DNA of 64,000 nucleotides from Flavobacterium humi (GTDB lineage Bacteria > Bacteroidota > Bacteroidia > Flavobacteriales > Flavobacteriaceae), in contig NZ_SRLH01000006.1 of the NCBI RefSeq assembly GCF_004745595.1, positions 1-64,000 of the forward strand, written 5' to 3'. Made by a program: the position numbers and the translations under genes. This document shows, one piece after another, positions 59,041 to 64,000 of this stretch (positions within the stretch are counted from its first letter, which is position 1; each line of letters begins with the position of its first letter). The notes beneath the pieces were generated by a model. It was not told the origin of the DNA, ran no database searches, and worked only from the letters and a program-made list of their open reading frames with translations.

Positions 59041-60170
59041 GAAGCAAGAGTCAAGAGCAAAGAACATAAAAGAAGTAAAGACTACAACCGTAAAAAGTTG
59101 TAGTTTTTTGTTTTTAAAGAAGGAGAGAGACATGCACACTCCAATATTCGAAACAAAGATTCCTCCTTCGTCGGAATGACAAACGTTGCGTAATCTTGTC
59201 ATCCCGACGAAGGAGGGATCTCCCCAATCTCCCCAAGCCCTCCATTCCGCCCTTAAAAAGAAAAACATAAAAAACAACGCAGAAGCAAAGCGGCACCGTT
59301 CCGCATAGTCGAGGAGGAACGACGAGCGGCGCTTCGAGGTAGTTTTTGCGCTTTTGTTTTTGCAGGCTTGATCTTTGGTACTTTAGCTCACCGCAAATTT
59401 ATTTTCATCGGTGTTCACTGAACCTCATACTTTGGTTTGTATCAAGACAAAGTACAAGAAGAAAAACTAACAAAGATGTTTCCTTCGTCAACATGACAAG
59501 ATTACGGATAGCTTTACTTTATGCACAATATTTCACTAGAACGTTTGTCATCCCGACGAAGGAGGGATCTCCCCAATCTTACCACGCCATCCATGGCCCC
59601 CTCACAGCATAATCCGTAGAAAACAACAAATCATGAAGCGGCAGCGTTCCGCGTAGCCGAGGAAGCATGACGAGCGGCTCGGAACGCGGAGCGGCGCTTC
59701 GAGGTAGTTTTTACGCTTTTGTTTTTGCAGGCTTGATCTTTGGTACTTTAGCTCACCGCAAATTTATTTTCATCGGTGTTCACTGAACCTCATACTTTGG
59801 TTTGTATCAAGACAAAGTACAAGAAGAAAAACTAACAAAGATGTTTCCTTCGTCAACATGACAAGATTGCGGATAGCTTTACTTATGCACGATATTTCAC
59901 CTTAACGTTTGTCATCCCGACGAAGGAGGGATCTCCCCAATCTTACCACGCCATCCATCGCGCCCTCACAGCATAATCCGTAGAAAACAACAAATCATGA
60001 AACGGCAGCGTTCCGCGTAGTCGAGGAAGCATGACGAGCGGCTCGGGACGCGGAGTGGAATGATTTGGTAGTTTTCAGGATTCTGATGTGCAGGCTTGAT
60101 TTTTTGTTTCTTTTGCATCAAGGCAAAAGAAAAGAAAGAAATTGTATCATGACAAAAGTAAAAAGACATA
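59041..60170. repeat. Left block of a mosaic tandem repeat array
   Basis: Non-coding. It begins with a purine-rich stretch, then a hairpin (CCTTCGTCGGAATGAC at 59165-59180 facing GTCATCCCGACGAAGG at 59198-59213). Units starting with GTCATCCCGACGAAGG occur at 59198 (349 bp), 59547 (364 bp) and 59911 (about 260 bp, diverging). Within a unit come the GTCATCCC module, a G+C-rich hairpin (CCGCGTag-CCGAG ... CTCGGaACGCGG), the GTACTTT hairpin (in the first two units split by a 54-bp insert), and the CCTTCGTCaacATGACA module. Short open frames here are by-products of the repeats. Confidence 0.85.
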
Positions 60171-60196
60171 AAAAAAGCGGCTATTTGCCGCTTTAA
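60170..60196 (-). terminator. Terminator after the YegP-like gene
   Basis: On the minus strand AAAGCGGCAAATAGCCGCTTTTTTT: an 8-bp stem, short loop and T-run, 17 bases after the stop. Confidence 0.85.
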
Positions 60197-60212
60197 CTAT
60201 AAACACAATACA

Positions 60213-60542
60213 TTAACTCAAATCCTCTACAACAGCTTCCGGCGCATTGCTCTTAACAGATTCAATCCCGTTATCACGTCCGGCAGCACTTTCGTACATT
60301 TCGCTGCTTCCTATAACCTGGCCGTTTGAGGCTTTAAGGCTGAAATAATATTTATCATTCGATGAGGTTTTTTTCTCAAACCGGGCATCTTCCTGGGAGT
60401 TTTTCCTAACCGATTCGATTCCGTTTTCACAATTGGCCTTGGTCGAATACCCTTCGCTGGCAAGGATTGTCTGCCCGTTGCCTGCTTTTAAATTGAATTG
60501 GAATTCCCCGTCTTTTCTTTTGGTAATTACAAATTTCCCCAT
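60213..60542 (-). CDS. YegP family protein (two DUF1508 repeats)
   Basis: A 109-residue cytoplasmic protein made of two similar halves: GEFQFNLKAGNGQTILASEGY ... NGIESVRKNS and KYYFSLKASNGQVIGSSEMY ... NGIESVKSNA. This is the DUF1508/YegP beta-beta-beta-alpha repeat, widespread but of unknown function. It sits alone within the repeat array, between the two blocks, with its own terminator. Intact and of normal length. Confidence 0.9.
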   Translation of the reverse strand: MGKFVITKRKDGEFQFNLKAGNGQTILASEGYSTKANCENGIESVRKNSQEDARFEKKTSSNDKYYFSLKASNGQVIGSSEMYESAAGRDNGIESVKSNAPEAVVEDLS

Positions 60543-60608
60543 AGGTTTTTAAATTAAGTTAGAAAACTAATATAAAAATTAATCTGATATGTTTTACAAT
60601 TGAGGAAA

Positions 60609-60770
60609 AAAAGAAGCAAGAGTCAAGAGCAAAGAGAATAGAACAAAGAGAATAGAACAAAGAGAATAGAACAAAGAGAATAGAACAAAGAGAATAGAAC
60701 AAAGAGAATAGAACAAAGAGAATAGAACAAAGAGAATAGAACAAAGAACAAAGAATCAAGAAATCAGCTT
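60609..60770. repeat. Purine-rich region with a 14-bp minisatellite (8 copies)
   Basis: AAGAAGCAAGAGTCAAGAGC (also at 59037-59060) leads into eight perfect tandem copies of AAAGAGAATAGAAC (60631-60742), then AAAGAACAAAGAATCAAGAA. The unit is not a multiple of three, and the open frame across it encodes only a repetitive artefact. Confidence 0.9.
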
Positions 60771-60779
60771 TAGAGATTA

Positions 60780-62420
60780 TTTCGTCAGTTCGCTACGCTC
60801 GTGTCTTCCTTCGTCGGAATGACAAACGTTGCGTAATCTTGTCATCCCGACGAAGGAGGGATCACCCCGATCTTTCCAAGCTCTCCACTTCGCCCTTTTG
60901 TGTAAAAACAAATAGGCTTGATTTTTGGTACTTTGTATCAAGACAAAGTACAAGAAGAAAAACTAACGAAGATGTTTCCTTCGTCAACATGACAAGATTG
61001 CGGATAGCTTTATTTATGCATGATATTTCATCTTAACGGTTGTCATCCCGACGAAGGAGGGATCTCTATAATCTTACCACGCCCTTAAAAAGAAAAGCAT
61101 AAAAAACAACGCAGAAGCAAAGCGGCACCGTTCCGCATAGTCGAGGAGGAACGACGAGCGGCTCGGAACGCGGAGCGGCGCTTCGAGGTAGTTTTTACGC
61201 TTTTGTTTTTGCAGGCTTGATTTTTGGTACTTTGTATCAAGACAAAGTACAAGAAGAAAAACTAACGAAGATGTTTCCTTCGTCAACATGACAAGATTGC
61301 GGATAGCTTTATTTATGCATGATATTTCATCTTAACGGTTGTCATCCCGACGAAGGAGGGATCTCTATAATCTTACCACGCCCTTAAAAAGAAAAGCATA
61401 AAAAACAACGCAGAAGCAAAGCGGCACCGTTCCGCATAGTCGAGGAGGAACGACGAGCGGCGCTTCGAGGTAGTTTTTACGCTTTTGTTTTTGCAGGCTT
61501 GATTTTTGGTACTTTGTATCAAGACAAAGTACAAGAAGAAAAACTAACAAAGATGTTTCCTTCGTCAACATGACAAGATTGCGGATAGCTTTACTTATGC
61601 ACGATATTTCATCTTAACGGTTGTCATCCCGACGAAGGAGGGATCTCCCCAATCTTACCACGCCATCCATGGCCCCCTCACAGCATAATCCGTAGAAAAC
61701 AACAAATCATGAAGCGGCAGCGTTCCGCGAAGACGAGGAAGCATGACGAGCGGCTCGGAACGCGGAGCGGCGCTTCGAGGTAGTTTTTACGCTTTTGTTT
61801 TTGCAGGCTTGATTTTTGGTACTTTGTATCAAGACAAAGTACAAGAAGAAAAACTAACAAAGATGTTTCCTTCGTCAACATGACAAGATTGCGGATAGCT
61901 TTACTTATGCACGATATTTCATCTTAACGGTTGTCATCCCGACGAAGGAGGGATCTCCCCAATCTTACCACGCCATCCATGGCCCCCTCACAGCATAATC
62001 CGTAGAAAACAACAAATCATGAAGCGGCAGCGTTCCGCGAAGACGAGGAAGCATGACGAGCGGTTCGGAACGCGGAGCGGTGCTTCGAGGTAGTTTTTGC
62101 GCTTTTCTTTTTGCAGGCTTGATTTTTGGTACTTTGCATCAAGACAAAGTACAAGAAGAAAAACTAACAAAGATGTTTCCTTCGTCAACATGACAAGATT
62201 ACGATAGCTTTACTTTATGCACAATATTTCACCTTAACGTTTGTCATCCCGACGAAGGAGGGATCTCTATAATCTTACCAAGCCTTCCACTTTGCCCTTT
62301 TGTAAAAAACAATCAGGCTTGATTTTTTGTTTCTTTTAGTTCACCGTAATTTATTTTCATCGGTGTTCATTGAACCTCATGCTTCGGTTTGCATTAAAGC
62401 AAAAGAAAAGAAGAAAAGAA
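60780..62420. repeat. Right block of the mosaic tandem repeat array
   Basis: Opens with the same 49-bp hairpin as the left block (60808-60823 facing 60841-60856, identical 17-base spacer). Units then start at 60841 (201 bp), 61042 (299), 61341 (282), 61623 (310), 61933 (310) and 62243 (partial). The 61623 and 61933 units are nearly identical. The 61341 unit lacks 17 bp between GAGCGG direct repeats compared with 61042. The 60841 and 62243 units lack the G+C-rich hairpin module. Intact GTACTTTGT-ATCAAG-ACAAAGTAC hairpins occur near 60928, 61227, 61508 and 61818, and a one-mismatch version near 62128. Confidence 0.88.
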
Positions 62421-62552
62421 AAACCCCCCAATAGCTCTAACTAAATCTCCCTCTACACCCCTCATTGCTTTTCCCCAAAATGCAATAATGTAAGAATTTA
62501 TATATGATTTTAAATTACATTGCACCCCATTAATTATAAAAAAAGTAAAAAA

Positions 62553-63314
62553 ATGAATGCAAATGTAACTGTGCAAAGCACAAAAAAGAAACGATCAATG
62601 AGTGAAACCGGCCATGCCAAGAACGTTGCCAATTTTCAAGATCTAATTTCCTTTTGCGAAGGATACGGATCCACCTACAATCCTTCCAAAGAAAATTTAA
62701 AGATTGTTAGTATGCTTAATCAATACCAAAGATCACTAGACAGGTTGTACCAGGTCAAAACAGATAAAACCGGTTTTGATATCGCTACAAACAACCGCCG
62801 CAACGAATTCGACGACCTGAAAAGATTATCTACCAAAGTGTTGAGTGCTTTTATGGTGTCCGGAGCCGATAAATTGGCCATTGACGATGTAAATTCGATA
62901 CAGAAAAAGATACAGGGGCGCAGTAGCAAAAAAATTAAAGAAGAAGCAACAGGGGAAGACATTAAAAGAATTTCCACTGCACAGCAATCCTTCGATCGTT
63001 TTATAGATCATTTCGCAAATTTATTGCAAGTGTTGGAACAGAATCCGGTGTATAACCCTAATGAAATGGAATTAAAATTGACATCACTGCGGATGAAGTT
63101 TGAAAGTATGAAAAGGGTAAACAAAGACTTAACAGATGCTTATACCCAATATAGCAATGCCATGATCCGTAGAAACCATGCACTTTATGATGCCTCTACA
63201 GGATTAGTGCAAACAGCCAAAGAGGTGAAATTATACATAAGAAGTATTTTTGGAGCCACCAGTCCACAGTTTCGTCAGGTCAATTGTATTGAATTCAGGA
63301 TGATGAAAGAATAA
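62553..63314 (+). CDS. all-alpha protein of unknown function
   Basis: A 253-residue soluble protein without signal peptide or membrane segment. After a basic, Ser/Thr-rich N-terminus it is almost all helix-forming, with recognisable blocks HAKNVANFQDLISFCEGYGSTYNPS (residues about 19-43), ISTAQQSFDRFIDHFANLLQVLEQ, and the closing YIRSIFGATSPQFRQVNCIEFR. The NVANFxxLISFCxxYGxxYNPS block resembles hypothetical proteins I associate with Flavobacterium, without known function. I choose ATG 62553 (MNANVTV) over the frame opening at 62520. It lies between the repeat array and a 21-bp repeat, with no operon partner. Confidence 0.72.
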   Translation: MNANVTVQSTKKKRSMSETGHAKNVANFQDLISFCEGYGSTYNPSKENLKIVSMLNQYQRSLDRLYQVKTDKTGFDIATNNRRNEFDDLKRLSTKVLSAFMVSGADKLAIDDVNSIQKKIQGRSSKKIKEEATGEDIKRISTAQQSFDRFIDHFANLLQVLEQNPVYNPNEMELKLTSLRMKFESMKRVNKDLTDAYTQYSNAMIRRNHALYDASTGLVQTAKEVKLYIRSIFGATSPQFRQVNCIEFRMMKE

Positions 63315-63330
63315 GTACTGCAATTTATTT

Positions 63331-63606
63331 GAATTAGAGGCTGCATTGTTTGAACAAGCATCTGCAACGTTTGAATCCGAGCCTGCATTGTTTGAATAAG
63401 CACCTGCAGCGTAAAAAGAAGCGTCTGCAATGTTTGAATTAGAGGTTGCAGTGCTTGAATAAGCACCTGCAGCGTAAAAAGAAGCGTCTACAACGTTTGA
63501 ATTCGAGCCTGCATTGTTTGAATGAGCACCTGCAGCATAAAAAGAAGCGTTTGCAATGTTTGAATTCGGGACTGCACTGTTTGATGAAGCACCTGTTACA
63601 ATACAG
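63331..63606. repeat. 21-bp repeats in a 63-bp higher-order array
   Basis: Thirteen sub-repeats beginning GAA or GAT, of 21, 24 or 18 bp. The triplet 21+24+18 recurs three times (63373-63435, 63436-63498, 63499-63561). All length changes are multiples of three. The minus strand has an open frame throughout (63617 to 63231, TTG start), reading as SNVADAS-FYAAGAY-SNNAGSN heptads, but it runs antisense into the preceding gene and starts just beyond the tsf terminator, so I do not call it a gene. Confidence 0.8.
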
Positions 63607-63619
63607 ACAAGCCCCAAAA

Positions 63620-63653
63620 CAAAAAATCCCGGGCAATACCCGGGATTTTTTTA
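63620..63653. terminator. Terminator after tsf (bidirectional)
   Basis: AAAAAATCCCGGG-caata-CCCGGGATTTTTTT: a 13-bp stem with a 5-base loop. Confidence 0.92.
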
Positions 63654-63671
63654 TGATATGAAAAAGGAATA

Positions 63672-64000
63672 TTATCCTAATGCAACTCTTTTGAAACCTG
63701 TAACAGTCAAACCACCATCGATAGTTTTGATGTAACCGGCAACGCTCATAGAACCGTCTTTGATATAATCCTGGTTTACCAAAGTATTGTCTTTGTAAAA
63801 ACGTTGGATTTTCCCTTTAGCGATATTGTCTAACATAGCTTCAGGTTTACCTTCCTGACGCAATTGGTCTTTAGCGATTTCAACTTCTTTCTCGATGATA
63901 GAAGCATCAACTCCAGCCTCGTCCAAAGCGATTGGGTTCATAGCAGCAGCTTGCATAGCAACGTTTCTTGCCGCTTCTTCTCCACCTGCAACGTTAGCTG
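63672..64000 (-). CDS. tsf: translation elongation factor Ts (partial, C-terminal part)
   Basis: The minus-strand frame is open to the window edge and its last 109 codons match the C-terminal part of EF-Ts, the nucleotide exchange factor of EF-Tu: AARNVAMQAAAMNPIALDEAGVD, EVEIAKDQLRQEGKPEAMLDNIAKGKIQRFYKDNTLVNQ and GYIKTIDGGLTVTGFKRVALG. The 5' part lies beyond the window. In many bacteria pyrH and frr follow directly; here they are 14.5 kb downstream. Confidence 0.95.
   Translation of the reverse strand, partial: ANVAGGEEAARNVAMQAAAMNPIALDEAGVDASIIEKEVEIAKDQLRQEGKPEAMLDNIAKGKIQRFYKDNTLVNQDYIKDGSMSVAGYIKTIDGGLTVTGFKRVALG

Noticed and set aside
60559..60759. Minus-strand frame rich in Leu, Phe and Ser that looks like a membrane protein.
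   Set aside because: It is the translation of the 14-bp minisatellite in an accidental open frame; the period of 14 residues simply reflects three repeat units.
61074..62191. Four similar minus-strand open frames of 67-71 codons starting MLTKETS in consecutive array units, with a short hydrophobic stretch, reminiscent of tandem small-toxin genes.
   Set aside because: They span the array hairpins, their C-termini change with module content, and the same DNA in other units is interrupted. The hydrophobic stretch comes from the GTACTTTGT hairpin arm. No promoter or antitoxin RNA is evident, so I treat them as by-products of the repeats.
59198..62420. Possible CRISPR array because of repeated words at intervals.
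   Set aside because: Repeat spacing is 200-364 bp, spacers are themselves repeated, and no cas genes are present.

Overview
The window comes from a member of the Flavobacteriaceae, most likely Flavobacterium or a close relative. The signs are type IX secretion (T9SS) and gliding genes (PorP/SprF-like, PorG, SprA, type A and type B sorting domains), Bacteroidota-style promoters (TAnnTTTG at about -7, with few purine-rich ribosome binding sites), and Bacteroidota families such as DUF5686, DUF6089/PorG, DUF3667 and DUF2797. Nearly all of the first 59 kb is well-packed chromosomal core; I see no prophage, insertion sequence, CRISPR array, tRNA or rRNA.

Layout. 0-10 kb: end of a type B T9SS-secreted protein with its PorP/SprF partner, a gamma-carbonic-anhydrase-like protein, murI, and an envelope-biogenesis run on the minus strand (porG-uppS-bamA-ompH-ompH) preceded by nadK and a CBS protein. 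10-24 kb: pdxJ, an alpha/beta hydrolase, a T9SS-secreted repeat protein, then tig-clpP-clpX, a GH3-like enzyme, an amino-acid permease, a YjdI/YjdJ-like pair, ruvB and queG. 24-37 kb: a lipoprotein, maeB, ruvA, the giant sprA, gcvH, a VanZ-like protein and a DUF3667 protein. 37-49 kb: rpoN, asnS, an MMPL/RND exporter, a cation/proton antiporter, a DUF5686 outer-membrane protein, frr and pyrH. 49-56 kb: a complete thiamine operon (thiS-thiC-tenI-like-thiD-thiE-thiG-thiH-thiF) under a TPP riboswitch. 56-59 kb: a queuosine-precursor transporter and an M3 peptidase.

The unusual part is 59.0-63.6 kb. Here a mosaic array of about nine non-coding units (201-364 bp), built from several hairpin modules, surrounds a YegP-family gene and a 14-bp minisatellite. 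It is followed by an all-alpha protein of unknown function and a 21-bp/63-bp higher-order repeat, just before tsf. In the array, two versions of one hairpin differ in the stem while both arms stay complementary and loop and flanks are conserved. A second family of hairpin repeats with conserved flanks and divergent but still paired stems is scattered in at least four intergenic gaps (1.7, 15.0, 23.2 and 40.1 kb). I regard these structured repeats as the best candidates for something poorly described, but I cannot show a function from sequence alone.

How genes work together: Skp/OmpH chaperones, BamA, PorG, PorP/SprF and SprA cover outer-membrane protein insertion and T9SS export. Trigger factor with ClpP/ClpX covers folding and proteolysis. 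RuvA and RuvB are at separate loci. QueG and the YhhQ-type transporter both serve queuosine. Several starts were moved inward from the longest open frame because a promoter, terminator or signal peptide shows where translation must begin.
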